NCBI RefSeq assembly: GCF_012273515.2
Contig: NZ_CP050975.2
Location: 4,588,001 to 4,652,000, forward strand
Reading direction: 5' to 3'
Origin: Streptomyces sp. RPA4-2
GTDB lineage: Bacteria > Actinomycetota > Actinomycetes > Streptomycetales > Streptomycetaceae
Length of the DNA: 64,000 nt
Shown here: one piece after another, positions 8,497-17,057 of the stretch
How positions within the stretch are numbered: the stretch's first letter is position 1
Layout of the letters: each line of letters starts with the position of its first letter
The notes under the pieces: generated by a model
The model's database searches: none
Told to the model about the DNA's origin: nothing
Seen by the model: only the letters and a program-made list of their open reading frames with translations
Position numbers and translations under genes: made by a program

Positions 8497-9414
8497 TCAG
8501 CGCTCACCCCCCTCGGTGCCGTCCGCGGCCCGGAAGACCGGCAGGACCACTTCCTCGTCGTACCACTCGAACTCGAGCCGCACCGGCATCCCGATCCGCA
8601 CCTTGTCGTACGGCACCCCCGTCACGTTGCTCACGATCCGCACGCCCTCGGACAGCTCGATCAGACCGACCGCGTAAGGAGGATCGAAGGCCGGGAAGGG
8701 CGGGTGGTGCATGACGACGTACGAGTAGACGGTCCCCTCACCGCTCGCCCCGACGGTGTCCCACTCCGGACAGCCGCAGGCACCGCACCCCGGCAGCCAG
8801 GGAAGGCGCAGCGTCCCGCAGGCGGCGCACCGCTGGATCAGCAGCTCGTGCCGGCTCACGCCCTCCCAGAACCCGGCGTTGTCCCGGTTGACGACCGGCC
8901 GTGGTCGGGCGCTCCTCGGCCTGCCCTGCGCCGGGGCGTACTTGAGGATCCGGAAGCGGTGCGTGCCCACGAGCTCGCCGGCCGACCGCACCTCCATCCG
9001 GGTCGTGACGAAATACCCCGTGCCGAGCCGGGTCTTCTTACGCTCGGAGACCGATTCGATGACGGTGTCGTAGGTGATCTCGTCCCCTGGCCGCAGCGGC
9101 CGCAGGTACTCCTGCTCGCAGTCGGTGGCGACCACCGAGGTGCACCCGGCGTCGTCGAGCAGTCCGAGCAGATCGTCGAACGGGCCCGCGCGCCTCACCT
9201 GTCCGGAGAGGCCCCCCATCGTCCACGCCTGGAGCATCGTGGGCGGCGCGATGGCGTCAGGTCCCTCGTACGCCGGATTGGTGTCGTCCATCGCCTCGCA
9301 CCAGTGCCGGATCATCGGCCGGTTGACCGGGTCCCTGCCGGTGCCCGCGACGGTGGCCACCCGGCCCTCGTACTCCTTGAGCCGCGCCGTCGGCCCGGCC
9401 GGTGCGCCGCTCAC
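8497..9414 (-). CDS. MaoC-DUF35 fusion (ChsH2-like hydratase/aldolase-partner)
   Basis: This two-domain protein has 305 residues. Residues about 10-150 are a MaoC-type hot-dog half (RPMIRHWCEAMDDTNPAYEG). Residues about 170-300 are DUF35, with a rubredoxin-like zinc ribbon (CAACGTLRLPWLPGCGAC) and an OB-fold ending in the VRLEFEWYDEEVVLPVF region. Mycobacterial ChsH2 has this architecture. Its MaoC half pairs with ChsH1 for enoyl-CoA hydration, and its DUF35 half binds Ltp2. The GTG at 9414 overlaps the stop of the upstream dehydrogenase (GTGA) and has GAGGGG upstream. The longer frame to 9594 would lie inside that gene and is rejected. Confidence 0.85.
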   Translation of the reverse strand: MSGAPAGPTARLKEYEGRVATVAGTGRDPVNRPMIRHWCEAMDDTNPAYEGPDAIAPPTMLQAWTMGGLSGQVRRAGPFDDLLGLLDDAGCTSVVATDCEQEYLRPLRPGDEITYDTVIESVSERKKTRLGTGYFVTTRMEVRSAGELVGTHRFRILKYAPAQGRPRSARPRPVVNRDNAGFWEGVSRHELLIQRCAACGTLRLPWLPGCGACGCPEWDTVGASGEGTVYSYVVMHHPPFPAFDPPYAVGLIELSEGVRIVSNVTGVPYDKVRIGMPVRLEFEWYDEEVVLPVFRAADGTEGGER

Positions 9415-10574
9415 CGCCGCCCCCTCGTCATCCCCAGCCGCATGGTCGCCACGATCTCCCGCTGCACCTCGCTCACCCCGCCCCCGAACGTGTTGATCTG
9501 CGCCGCCCTGTTCATCCGCTCCAGCTCGCCGTCCCCGAACACCCCCGGTGAACCGGAACGCACCAGCGCGTCGGAACCCACGATGTGCTGACATATGCGA
9601 TACGTCTCGACGGCCGATTCCGTTCCCGCGACCTTCACGCCGCCGGCGTCGCCCGGCGCCAGGCGACCGGCCCCCACATCCGCCACCAGACGCCAGTTGA
9701 GCAGGCGTGATGCCGCCAGCCGCGCGTGCGCCTCGGCCAGCCGCGAACGCACCCAGGGCTCGTCAACCCGGCGCCGCCCCGTCACTGGATCGGGTGTGCG
9801 CGCCGCTTCCAGCGCGGCCGTGTAGAAGTCCTCGGCCTGCATGCCGATGGCGGCGAGGGCGACGCGCTCGTGGTTGAGCTGGTCGGTGATCAGCTGCCAG
9901 CCGCGGTTCTCCTCGCCGACCAGCCGGGAGGCGGGGACGCGGATGCCGTCGTAGTACGTGGCCGTGGTGGTCAGGCCGCCGACCGTCTCGATCGGTGTCC
10001 AGGAGAACCCGGGATCGTCCGTGGGGACGAGGAGGATGGAGATGCCCCGGTGCCGGGGCGCGTCGGGGTCGGTGCGGCAGGCGAGCCAGATCCAGTCGGC
10101 GTGCTGGGCGTTGGAGGTGAAGATCTTCTGCCCGTGGACCAGGAAGTCCGTGCCGTCCCGCTGCGCGCAGGTGCGCAGCGCGGCCAGGTCCGTTCCGGCC
10201 GAGGGCTCCGAGTAGCCGATCGCGAAGACGAGGTCGCCGCTCAGGATGCGCGGCAGGAAGTACCTCTTCTGCTCCTCGTCGCCGTACTTGATGAGCGTCG
10301 GACCGACCGTGTTCAGCGTGACCATCGACACCGGTGCGCCGGCCCGGTACGCCTCGTCGAAGAACACGAACTGCTCGTCGGCGCCGCGCCCTTGTCCCCC
10401 GTACGCGGTCGGCCAGCCGATGCCGAGCAGTCCGTCGGCACCGATGCGGCGCAGCAGCGCGCGCCGGCGGTCGGGCTCGCGGGCGGGCGGGGGCCCTTCG
10501 GGCATCAGGTCCCGGAAGTACGCGCGCAGCTCGGCGCGCAGCCGTCGCTGGCGCTCGGTGGGGGCGAGGTGCAC
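9411..10574 (-). CDS. acyl-CoA dehydrogenase, FadE29/ChsE2-like catalytic subunit
   Basis: This full-length acyl-CoA dehydrogenase has 387 residues, the length I recall for mycobacterial FadE29. It has the flavin signature FAIGYSEPSAGTDLA near residue 120, GQKIFTSNAQHADWIWLA, a candidate catalytic glutamate in QLNHERVALA, and the C-terminal QINTFGGGVSEVQREIVA. It should oxidise an acyl-CoA to an enoyl-CoA together with the partner subunit at 7422-8495. It is the first gene of a five-gene coupled operon. A 6+6 bp inverted repeat lies 38 bp upstream. Many FadE29-like proteins act on branched or steroid-type substrates. The actual substrate here is not shown. Confidence 0.88.
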   Translation of the reverse strand: MHLAPTERQRRLRAELRAYFRDLMPEGPPPAREPDRRRALLRRIGADGLLGIGWPTAYGGQGRGADEQFVFFDEAYRAGAPVSMVTLNTVGPTLIKYGDEEQKRYFLPRILSGDLVFAIGYSEPSAGTDLAALRTCAQRDGTDFLVHGQKIFTSNAQHADWIWLACRTDPDAPRHRGISILLVPTDDPGFSWTPIETVGGLTTTATYYDGIRVPASRLVGEENRGWQLITDQLNHERVALAAIGMQAEDFYTAALEAARTPDPVTGRRRVDEPWVRSRLAEAHARLAASRLLNWRLVADVGAGRLAPGDAGGVKVAGTESAVETYRICQHIVGSDALVRSGSPGVFGDGELERMNRAAQINTFGGGVSEVQREIVATMRLGMTRGRR

Positions 10575-10611
10575 GGCGGCGGCCCTCCCGGACCTCGTAC
10601 GGACAGGGGTT

Positions 10612-10628
10612 TCTGACTGTCCGTCAGA
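10612..10628. promoter_or_regulatory. inverted repeat upstream of the igr-like operon
   Basis: TCTGAC-TGTCC-GTCAGA has perfect 6-bp arms separated by 5 bp, 38 bp before the first gene of the operon. The TGAC..GTCA form is common for TetR-family operators of actinobacterial acyl-CoA dehydrogenase clusters. It differs from the palindrome at 4899-4916, so the ligase and the operon may answer to different regulators. Confidence 0.5.
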
Positions 10629-10858
10629 TGCCGTGTGCTGTCAAGGTCGGCGGAAGGGGCGGGCGCCCGGCCGGCGGGAGCCGTCCGCCGGACGCGCGCA
10701 GTCGGTGCGCGGCGCCCGCGCGGGACGTGCCGCGAGGTGACGGGACGGAGGTGGTGGACGTGCGCGGGAACGCCGAAACGCCTGCGCGACGGTACCGAAG
10801 CACCGTCGCGCAGACGTGTTACGACCCCAGGAAGCACGCCCCCGCGAGGGAGGCCGGA

Positions 10859-10885
10859 CCGATGAGCCCGACGGGGGCTCATCGG
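10859..10885 (-). terminator. hairpin after the small secreted protein gene
   Basis: A perfect 11-bp inverted repeat (CCGATGAGCCC and GGGCTCATCGG with a 5-nt loop) lies 7 bp beyond the stop of the minus-strand gene at 10893-11198. There is no T-tract. It is placed as a terminator for that gene and shields the operon to the left. Apart from this hairpin and the 10612 repeat, the 318-bp gap holds nothing recognisable. Confidence 0.6.
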
Positions 10886-10892
10886 CCGGCGC

Positions 10893-11198
10893 TCACCAGA
10901 GCTTGGTGAAGTGGACGACGGTGGGCGACTGATTGATGGCTGTGAACGCGGAGCCGTTCACCTGCGCGGTATTGCTCTGGTTCGAGGCGCCGGAGCCCAC
11001 CGCCTGCTGCTGCGTGGTCGAGGAGTTTCCACTGTTGTCGCGTCCGACCCCGCTGCCGCTGACGGTTGCCACGCCCGCGTTCGATCCGCTGTCCGAGATC
11101 GCGCCGTTGTCCGCCGCCGCGACACCCGTGAACAGGGCGGCGGCGAGGGGCAGGGCCGAGACGGCGGCGAGAACGCGGGCGGTACGGATGCTTGCCAT
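10893..11198 (-). CDS. small secreted Gly/Ser/Asn/Gln-rich protein, NepA-like candidate
   Basis: This 101-residue protein has a clear Sec signal peptide (MASIRTARVLAAVSALPLAAALFTGVA, cleavage near AAA-DNG). The mature part has about 70 residues rich in Gly, Ser, Asn and Gln, with NSGNSSTTQQQAVGSGASNQ and a conserved-looking C-terminus ending VVHFTKLW. The ribosome site GGAGG lies 7 nt before the ATG at 11198. An upstream in-frame ATG at 11360 has no such support. Composition and position relative to the sigma and ligase genes recall NepA, a small spore cell-wall protein of S. coelicolor, but that match is from memory of gene order rather than from an alignment. It is probably exported to the cell surface. 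Chaplins and rodlins have different sequences. Confidence 0.72.
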   Translation of the reverse strand: MASIRTARVLAAVSALPLAAALFTGVAAADNGAISDSGSNAGVATVSGSGVGRDNSGNSSTTQQQAVGSGASNQSNTAQVNGSAFTAINQSPTVVHFTKLW

Positions 11199-11570
11199 GT
11201 GAGTTCCTCCATGAACCGGATGTACGGACCGGCGGTGAGCCGGGTGGTACGTGGGATACGGCTTGCTCCGAGGTGGCCGGCCGACCGCCCCGTCACTGTT
11301 CACGACGTCGCGAATCCAGAGTTGCCCACCGAATCCCCGGCGAACCAGCCCGGAAGCCACGATTCCCCCTCAAGCGTGAGGACAAGTCGATAAACCCTCT
11401 TCGTGACATCAAAGCCGCAGCTCAACGTGGATCGGACGACTCGAAACCGGACGCCGCAAGGGCTGAAGCGTTTCGCCATATTTCCGCCCCAGGCCACCCA
11501 GAGCCCCCACTCCGCGCTCCCCGGCCGGCGCACTCTTCCCTTTTTCGAACACTCGTACGAACATGGAGTC
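11199..11570. other. 372-bp divergent intergenic region, no gene seen
   Basis: This lies between divergent genes and holds the ribosome site of the small secreted protein. Composition is less GC-rich than its surroundings near 11330-11420. Open frames here are not codon-biased. It presumably contains both promoters, but I can name no specific element. Confidence 0.5.
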
Positions 11571-12458
11571 ATGGCCACCATCGACCGGCAGGCCACGACC
11601 GTGGCCCTGGCCCATGCCCTGTCCGCCGCCGAGCGCGGCCTCGCGGTGATCCCGCTGTCCCGTACGAAACTCCCGGCCCTGCGCTCACCCCACCGCGCCG
11701 ACCCCGACCCGACGACCCCGCCCTGCCACGGCGAATGCGGCCGCTTCGGGCACGGCGTGTACGACGCCTCCACCGACCCCCGACGCATCCGCGCGCTCTT
11801 CGCCGCCGCCCCCTGGTCCACCGGCTACGGCATCGCCTGCGGCCTCGACCCGCACCACCTCATCGGCATCGACCTCGACACCAAGGCCGGCACGGACTCC
11901 TCCACCGCCCTGCGTGAACTGGCCCTGCGCCACCTGTTCACCATCCCCGACACCGTCGTCGTCGTGACCCCGAGCGGCGGCCGCCACCTCTGGCTGACCG
12001 GGCCACCGGACGTCGTCGTCCCCAACTCGGCGAGCCGGCTGGCTCCCGGCATCGACATCCGCGGCGCCGGCGGCTACCTGGTCGGCCCCGGCTCACGCAC
12101 CGAACACGGCGTGTACGGCACGGCGCCGGGCACCGCCCACCTCGCGCCCGCGCCCTGCCCGGGTGAACTTCTGCGCCTGCTCACGCCCCCACCCCGTACA
12201 CGCCACCGCACGCCTCCCACAACCGGCCATCAGGGCGAGGGACTGATCCAGTTCGTCCTCGCCGCCCACGCGGGCCAGCGCAACACCCGCCTGTTCTGGG
12301 CGGCTTGCCGGGCCTACGAGAACGGCATCGGTCCCGACCTGACCCCCGCCCTCGTGGAGGCCGCCGTCCGCACCGGCCTCACCGCACACGAGGCCCGCTC
12401 GACGATCGCGTCGGCGTCCCGGATGTCGTTCCGGCATCCCGGGCTCCCACGGAACTGA
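11571..12458 (+). CDS. bifunctional DNA primase/polymerase (Prim-Pol) domain protein
   Basis: This 295-residue protein has an archaeo-eukaryotic-type Prim-Pol domain (PF09250 family). It has the zinc-like segment TPPCHGECGRFGHGVYDAS, GYGIACGL, the catalytic DxD in GIDLDTKAG (about residue 104), PSGGRHLW, and IDIRGAGGYLVGPGS. It lacks the helicase domain that plasmid and phage Prim-Pols often carry. The C-terminal 80 residues are a small helical extension. Free-standing chromosomal copies are common in Streptomyces and their role is unclear. ATG at 11571 is used since translation from 11403 would add an uncharacteristic leader. Its catalytic motifs appear intact, unlike the paralogue-like gene at 22460-23125. 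Confidence 0.8.
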   Translation: MATIDRQATTVALAHALSAAERGLAVIPLSRTKLPALRSPHRADPDPTTPPCHGECGRFGHGVYDASTDPRRIRALFAAAPWSTGYGIACGLDPHHLIGIDLDTKAGTDSSTALRELALRHLFTIPDTVVVVTPSGGRHLWLTGPPDVVVPNSASRLAPGIDIRGAGGYLVGPGSRTEHGVYGTAPGTAHLAPAPCPGELLRLLTPPPRTRHRTPPTTGHQGEGLIQFVLAAHAGQRNTRLFWAACRAYENGIGPDLTPALVEAAVRTGLTAHEARSTIASASRMSFRHPGLPRN

Positions 12459-12636
12459 GGCGCGCGCCAGGGATCACGCGTCCCTGGGGTGCCGTCCCTG
12501 GGGCGCGGCCGCTGGGGTCCTTTCACGGCGCCGGCCCGCACCACGCTCTCCTCCGGCCGTACGGTCGAGATGACCGGACTTAGGTTCCGCTCGGCCGACG
12601 GCGGGACGGGGGAGGTGGCGGGGCCTGGCGTTCGGA

Positions 12637-13140
12637 TCAGGTGCCGCCGAGATTCATGACCAGGTTGCCGGTCCGCGCCTGACCGTTCTCGATCGTCTTC
12701 TCACTGTGCCAGCCGACCTGCACCGAGTACGACGCCGATCCGTCCGGCACCCCCCGCACGACGATCGGGAACACACAGGCCGAGTAACTGTTGTAGGCAC
12801 CGCTTCCGAGAGACCCGGTTGCGACGACCCGGCCCGCCGAATCACGGACGGTCAGAAGCGCGCCCTTGTCGATGTCGCTGAACTCGTGACTGCCACTGCA
12901 GGTCCCCGAGGCTCCGAGGTTGCCCGTGATTCGTACCTGCCCCACCAACGTGAACGCGTGGTCGCCTCCGCGCCCGGACAGGTTCCACGCCAGCGCGACG
13001 GCACCGGAACCGACCACAAGGCCGGCAACCGCCGTCGCCACCAACACGCCCCGGAACCGATGCCCCCGTGCGGGCTCGGACGGTGCCGGCAAGGGGGCGG
13101 GCTGCGCAACGGCCCCTTCGTCGAGCGATTCGTCAGGCAT
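12637..13140 (-). CDS. single-pass membrane-anchored exported protein, unknown function
   Basis: This 167-residue protein has a charged cytoplasmic head (residues 1-30), one transmembrane helix (GVLVATAVAGLVVGSGAVAL, about residues 32-51) and an extracellular domain of about 115 residues. Two cysteines (TCSGSHEF and SACVFPIVV) could form a disulfide. The outer domain resembles a beta-sandwich (repeated VRITGNLG, VRDSAGRVV, YSVQVGW), but I recognise no family. Start MPDESLDEG is chosen because the longer open frame adds a Cys/Arg-rich leader unlike a protein start. It is divergent from the broken RTX gene region to its right and monocistronic. Confidence 0.65.
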   Translation of the reverse strand: MPDESLDEGAVAQPAPLPAPSEPARGHRFRGVLVATAVAGLVVGSGAVALAWNLSGRGGDHAFTLVGQVRITGNLGASGTCSGSHEFSDIDKGALLTVRDSAGRVVATGSLGSGAYNSYSACVFPIVVRGVPDGSASYSVQVGWHSEKTIENGQARTGNLVMNLGGT

Positions 13141-13707
13141 ACCCGCAGCATGGCATCGAGGGACAGCCCCGTGCGTCACAGTCACATCACAGCAGCGGGC
13201 CGCCCATCTTGCCCTCCGGCAGGGGCTGTTCGGCGGAGGAATCGTCAACAGGCCTGTGCGCGTTCCGGTTGACCGAGGGCCCGTGAATCCTGGCCGCGGG
13301 CCGGCCGCACGCGCGGGTCGAGGGCGGGACTCAGGATCTTTCGGCGATCACGGCCGCCAAGGTCTCCGCCGCGGCCGAGACGGGACAGGCACGCCCGCCG
13401 AACCGTCGTCATCGTGGTCGTGCCCGCCACGTGCCCCCCGGTCGTGAGCACGCCCGTCGAACCTACGGCCTGCTCCACCAGCCCCGCCCTCGCCGCCGTC
13501 GGGGATGTACTCCTGCCGCCTGGACTTTCCCTGTCGTCGCGGTGTGTTGGCCTCCTGGTCCTGGGGTTATCTGTTCAGCTGCCCGGGGTCGCAGGAACCT
13601 GAGTGACACCTCTGCGCGGCCCTCTCACCGGCTGTGCTCCGCCCGCCGCGAACACTCATCGGTGCGGGCGGGAGCACCTCTTTGGTCTCGAGGAGACAGA
13701 CACCCCC
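13141..13707. other. 567-bp intergenic stretch without a supported gene
   Basis: Several open frames cross this gap on both strands, but none has a ribosome site, codon bias or recognisable protein. The last 20 bp hold the GAGGAG ribosome site of the glycine-rich gene. I looked for a riboswitch-like structure, since secreted cell-wall genes often have one, and saw nothing convincing. Confidence 0.5.
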
Positions 13708-15179
13708 ATGTCGGCACACGTCAGAACCCTCTCTGAACGCCCGTCCACAGGTCGAGTACGACGCGCGTCCTTTCGGATGCTGGCATCGTCGGTCGCGGTG
13801 GCCATGGCCGGTCTCGCCGGTCCGCTGCTGGCGGCCACACCGGCGCAGGCACAGACCGAATGCGGTACGGCTTCCGGCGGTGGCACGACCGGGATCAACA
13901 TCCAGACCAGCGGCAATGTGGTCACCTGCACCTACACGATCACCGGCGACAGCGGCGGCGAGTTCGTGTTCACCGCACCGGCCGGGGTCACCCAGTTGAC
14001 CGGGATCACCGCAGTGGGCGGTTCCGGCGCGAACGGTACGAGCGGCCCGGGCGGGGCCGGCGGCCAGGTGACCGCGAGCTCACTCACCATCACCCCGGCT
14101 CAGACGCTCCGGCTGGAGGTCGCCGGTCGCGGCTCCGGGGGCGGCGGCGGTTACAACGGCGGCGGAGTCGCCGGTCCCGGCAACGGAGGCGGGGGTGGAG
14201 GCGGCGGCGCGACCAGTGTCCAGACCTGTGCTGCGGGCAGCTGCACCTCACCGGCACCCCTCCACCGATCCCCGCCTGCTCGTCGCTTCGGGCGGTGCCG
14301 GAGGCGGGGGCCGGCAATCAAGGCGGCGGCGGAAGCGGCAACGGTCCCGGCGGAGTTCCGGGAACGACACAAGGCGGCAGCGGCGCCTTCGGCATCGGCG
14401 GCGGTGGAGGGGCGGCAACAGTCCGGGCGGTAACGGCACCACCAGTGGCGGAGGGGCTGGGGGCAGCATCTTCGGCGGTGGCAACGGCGGCTCCGCCGCT
14501 CCCTACTCGGCGGGCGGCGGAGGCGGCGGAGCATTCGGCAGCGCCGCTCCCGGCGGCGGAGGCGGCGGCAACAGCCCGGGAACGGCCGTCAACGTCGGCA
14601 ACGGCACCTCGGGAAGCCTCGGACAGGGCGGCAACGGAGACACCTCCACCGGCGGCGGAGCTATGAGGCGGCTGGTGGGGCGGGGGCCATGGAGGGGGCG
14701 GTGGAGGGGGTGCGGGATCGTCCTACGCCTCGCCCACCCAGGTCAGCGCGGCCAATGCCACCGCCACCACCGCAACCGCCCGGCCGACTCTGGTCTTCTC
14801 GTACACGATGGCTCCTCTCACCTGTGCCAACGCCACACCCACCATCGTCGGGACCAACCGCGCCGACCTCCTCATCGGCACGCCCGGCAACGACGTCATC
14901 TTCGGCCTCGGCGGCAGCGACGTCATCGACGGCCGTGGCGGCAACGACATCCTGTGCGGCGGAACCGGCAACGACCGCATCGGCGGCGGCGACGGGAACG
15001 ACCGCGTCGAGGGCGAAGACGGTGCCGACGTCCTCACCGGCGGCAACGGCAACGACGCCCTCTTCGGAGGCAACGGCCCCGACGTCCTCGACGGCGGCCC
15101 CGGCACCAACACCAACAACGGCGGACCCGGCCTGAACGTCTGCGTCCGCCCCCTCAACGGTCCCGGCTGCACCGTCTGA
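13708..15179 (+). pseudogene. secreted glycine-rich protein with C-terminal RTX calcium-binding repeats, frameshifted
   Basis: The ATG at 13708 follows a GAGGAG site and opens a twin-Arg-like or Sec signal peptide ending in ATPAQAQ. A beta-rich domain follows (CGTASGGGTTGINIQTSGN to about 14100), then long GGGGG tracts. From 14230 the plausible reading changes among frames 1, 2 and 3 at least five times, always in poly-Gly/GC repeats. It ends in frame 3 (about 14667-15179) with SPTQVSAAN and seven or so hemolysin-type nonapeptides such as GGNDILCGG and GGDGNDRVE. These calcium-binding repeats usually mark type I-like or cell-surface exported proteins. The shifts look like accumulated indel errors in low-complexity DNA, though decay is possible. 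No complete protein can be given. Confidence 0.65.
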
Positions 15180-15271
15180 CGCCGCGGACCAGAACGCGCC
15201 TGTGCCCCCGCCGTGCCCGATCGGCCGGTACCTGACGGCGGACCACGGTGACTGACGCCCGGCGCACATGA

Positions 15272-15307
15272 GAACGGCCCCCGACCTCACCTGGTCAGGG
15301 GCCGTTC
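15272..15307 (-). terminator. hairpin directly downstream of tRNA-Ser(UGA)
   Basis: A 15-bp stem with one mismatch (GAACGGCCCCCGACC opposite GGTCAGGGGCCGTTC, 6-nt loop) begins 5 bp after the tRNA 3' end on the minus strand. It has no long T-tract. It may also end transcription from the RTX gene. Confidence 0.65.
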
Positions 15308-15312
15308 AGCTG

Positions 15313-15399
15313 CGGTGGGTGTGGGATTTGAACCCACGGTGACATCGCTGCCACGACGGTTTTCAAGACCGTTCCCTTAGGCCGCTCGGGCAACCCACC
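15313..15399 (-). tRNA. tRNA-Ser(UGA)
   Basis: This 87-nt gene starts GGTGGGT at 15399 and has an acceptor stem pairing 15393-15399 with 15314-15320 and G as discriminator. The D-arm contains CCCGAGCGG, and the anticodon loop CTTGAAA gives UGA. A long variable arm is typical of class II serine tRNAs, and the T-arm reads GTGGGTTCAAATCCCAC. The 3' CCA is not encoded. Its 5' 20 bp are repeated at 17058-17077. Confidence 0.95.
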
Positions 15400-15515
15400 C
15401 GCGCCCCGGCCCACCTGGGGCGAGGCGGCTACAGCCTACCCGGCCCCGAGCGTTCCCCGGCGGCATGGTCCACGAAATCCACGGGTGCTGCTCCCGCTCG
15501 CCGCAAGCGGCACGC

Positions 15516-16412
15516 TCATGCAATCGGCAGCTGCTGGGCGACGTCCGCCGCGGCCCGTACGAACTCGCGTACGCGCTCCGTGGTGTTCCCTTCCAGCCAG
15601 ACCGGTCCCCGCTCGATCGGTCGTGCGTCATGGAGAGGCACATAGGCGACGTCCGGTCGAGGGTAGTAACGTCGGGAATGTTCTCCGACGGGCAGGACGC
15701 CCCTGCCCATCGCGACCAGCGTGAGCATCTCGGAGAACGATCCTCCGGCCGGTCCTTTCGGAACCGGCCTGCCCAGCGGGGTGTGCTCCGGTGTGCGATC
15801 CCGTTTGAACCCGGCCGAGGTCACCTCCGGGTACTGCACCACCGGGTGCTCCGCGAGCACTTCGAGCGACACCGACTCCGCGCCCGCGAGCGGATGGCCG
15901 GCCGCGACGGCGAGCACCCGTTTCTCCGTCAGCAGCGCCGGCCCACAGGCCATTCCGTCGAACGGGAACGAGGCGATGAGGACGTCCACCGAGCCGTCCA
16001 GCAGGCTCGCCCGGGAGTTGGACAGCTGCACCTCCCGCACATCGACCCTGCAGTCGGAGTGGCGCTCGCTGAAGAGCTGGACCGCCCTCAGGAGCGCGGG
16101 TGCCGTCCACTCCCCGAGAAAAGCGACCCGCAGTTCTCCCGTGACACCGCGACTGGCATCGGCGGCCCTTCGGAGCGCCTCCTCCATCCCGACGACCAGG
16201 GGCACCAGGTCATCGGCCAACTGCCGCCCGATCGCTGTGACGCGAACGCTTCTGCTCGTCCGCTCGAACAGCATGCCGCCGATCCGTCGTTCAAGTTTCC
16301 TGATCACCTGACTGACCCGCCCGGTCGTGACGCACAGGCGCTCGGCGGTACGACCGAAGTGCAGTTCCTCGGCAAGCGTCAGGAAGGTCTCGATCTCCGC
16401 CCGTTCCAGCAT
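15516..16412 (-). CDS. LysR-family transcriptional regulator
   Basis: This 298-residue protein has an N-terminal winged helix (residues 1-60, AEELHFGRTAERLCVTTGRV then VIRKLERRIGGMLFERTSR) and a type 2 periplasmic-binding-like effector domain (about 90-290). This is the standard LysR length. It is divergently transcribed from the VOC-family gene at 16532. The gap has a TTGA-N7-TCAA inverted repeat fitting the T-N11-A LysR box, so it probably controls that gene and itself. The two genes sit between a tRNA-Ser and a copy of its 5' end and may have arrived together. Confidence 0.9.
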   Translation of the reverse strand: MLERAEIETFLTLAEELHFGRTAERLCVTTGRVSQVIRKLERRIGGMLFERTSRSVRVTAIGRQLADDLVPLVVGMEEALRRAADASRGVTGELRVAFLGEWTAPALLRAVQLFSERHSDCRVDVREVQLSNSRASLLDGSVDVLIASFPFDGMACGPALLTEKRVLAVAAGHPLAGAESVSLEVLAEHPVVQYPEVTSAGFKRDRTPEHTPLGRPVPKGPAGGSFSEMLTLVAMGRGVLPVGEHSRRYYPRPDVAYVPLHDARPIERGPVWLEGNTTERVREFVRAAADVAQQLPIA

Positions 16413-16424
16413 GGTCCCCCCGTT

Positions 16425-16443
16425 CGTTGAATCACGCTCAACG
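16425..16443. promoter_or_regulatory. LysR-box-like inverted repeat
   Basis: CGTTGA-ATCACGC-TCAACG has perfect 6-bp arms and contains a T-N11-A motif. It begins 13 bp upstream of the lysR start and about 90 bp upstream of the VOC gene, the usual place for an autoregulatory LysR site. Confidence 0.6.
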
Positions 16444-16531
16444 GCCGTGTTCCCATCATGCCTTGATGACGGAGCCGAGTCGGCGGATCGTCAATGGCGC
16501 CCACTTGGACTCCACCATCTAAGGAAGCCCC

Positions 16532-17023
16532 ATGAACGCCTCGGACATCACCACCCGCACGGCCGGGACCGGCGAGCCCCTGCGGGAGCGCAGCCATCCC
16601 TCACCGGGCCTCGGCGACCGACCCGGGGTGCCCTCTCTGCGCGTGAGGGCGTTCGACCATCTGGTTCTCAACGTCGGGGATGTCGAGCGGTCCCTGGACT
16701 TCTACACCGGACTCCTCGGCCTGGAACCGGTACGCGTTGCCGAGTGGCGAGCCGGCAAGGTCTCGTTCCCCTCGGTGAGAATTACCCCTGAGTCCATCAT
16801 CGACCTGGTCGGTCGCCCTCGGGCAGGATCCAACGTCGACCACATCTGTCTCACCGTGGAACCGCTGGACTGGGACGAGTTCATCACGTCGGGAACCTTC
16901 ACCGTCCTGGAAGGTCCCGTCGACCGCTTCGGCGCCCGCGGCACCGCCACGTCGGTCTACGTCCAGGACCCGGACGGCAACACCGTGGAACTCCGCTGGT
17001 ACCCGCAGGACGCCGCGGTCTGA
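16532..17023 (+). CDS. VOC-superfamily (glyoxalase/bleomycin-resistance fold) protein
   Basis: This 163-residue protein has a 38-residue flexible N-terminus followed by one VOC module with two beta-alpha-beta-beta-beta halves. Likely metal ligands are His in AFDHLVLNVGDVERSL, His in NVDHICLTVEP and Glu in GNTVELRWYPQD. The segment LDFYTGLLGLEPV is typical. Members include lyases, dioxygenases and resistance proteins, so the reaction cannot be named. An internal GTG near residue 33 is an alternative start, but AAGGA precedes the ATG used. It is divergent from a LysR gene that probably regulates it. Confidence 0.82.
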   Translation: MNASDITTRTAGTGEPLRERSHPSPGLGDRPGVPSLRVRAFDHLVLNVGDVERSLDFYTGLLGLEPVRVAEWRAGKVSFPSVRITPESIIDLVGRPRAGSNVDHICLTVEPLDWDEFITSGTFTVLEGPVDRFGARGTATSVYVQDPDGNTVELRWYPQDAAV

Positions 17024-17057
17024 CCGCGCTCGAGCCGGTGTGACGACGGGCCCGGGG

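Noticed and set aside
13245..13478. 77-residue minus-strand frame in the gap before the RTX gene
   Set aside because: No ribosome site, codon bias or family. Treated as noncoding.
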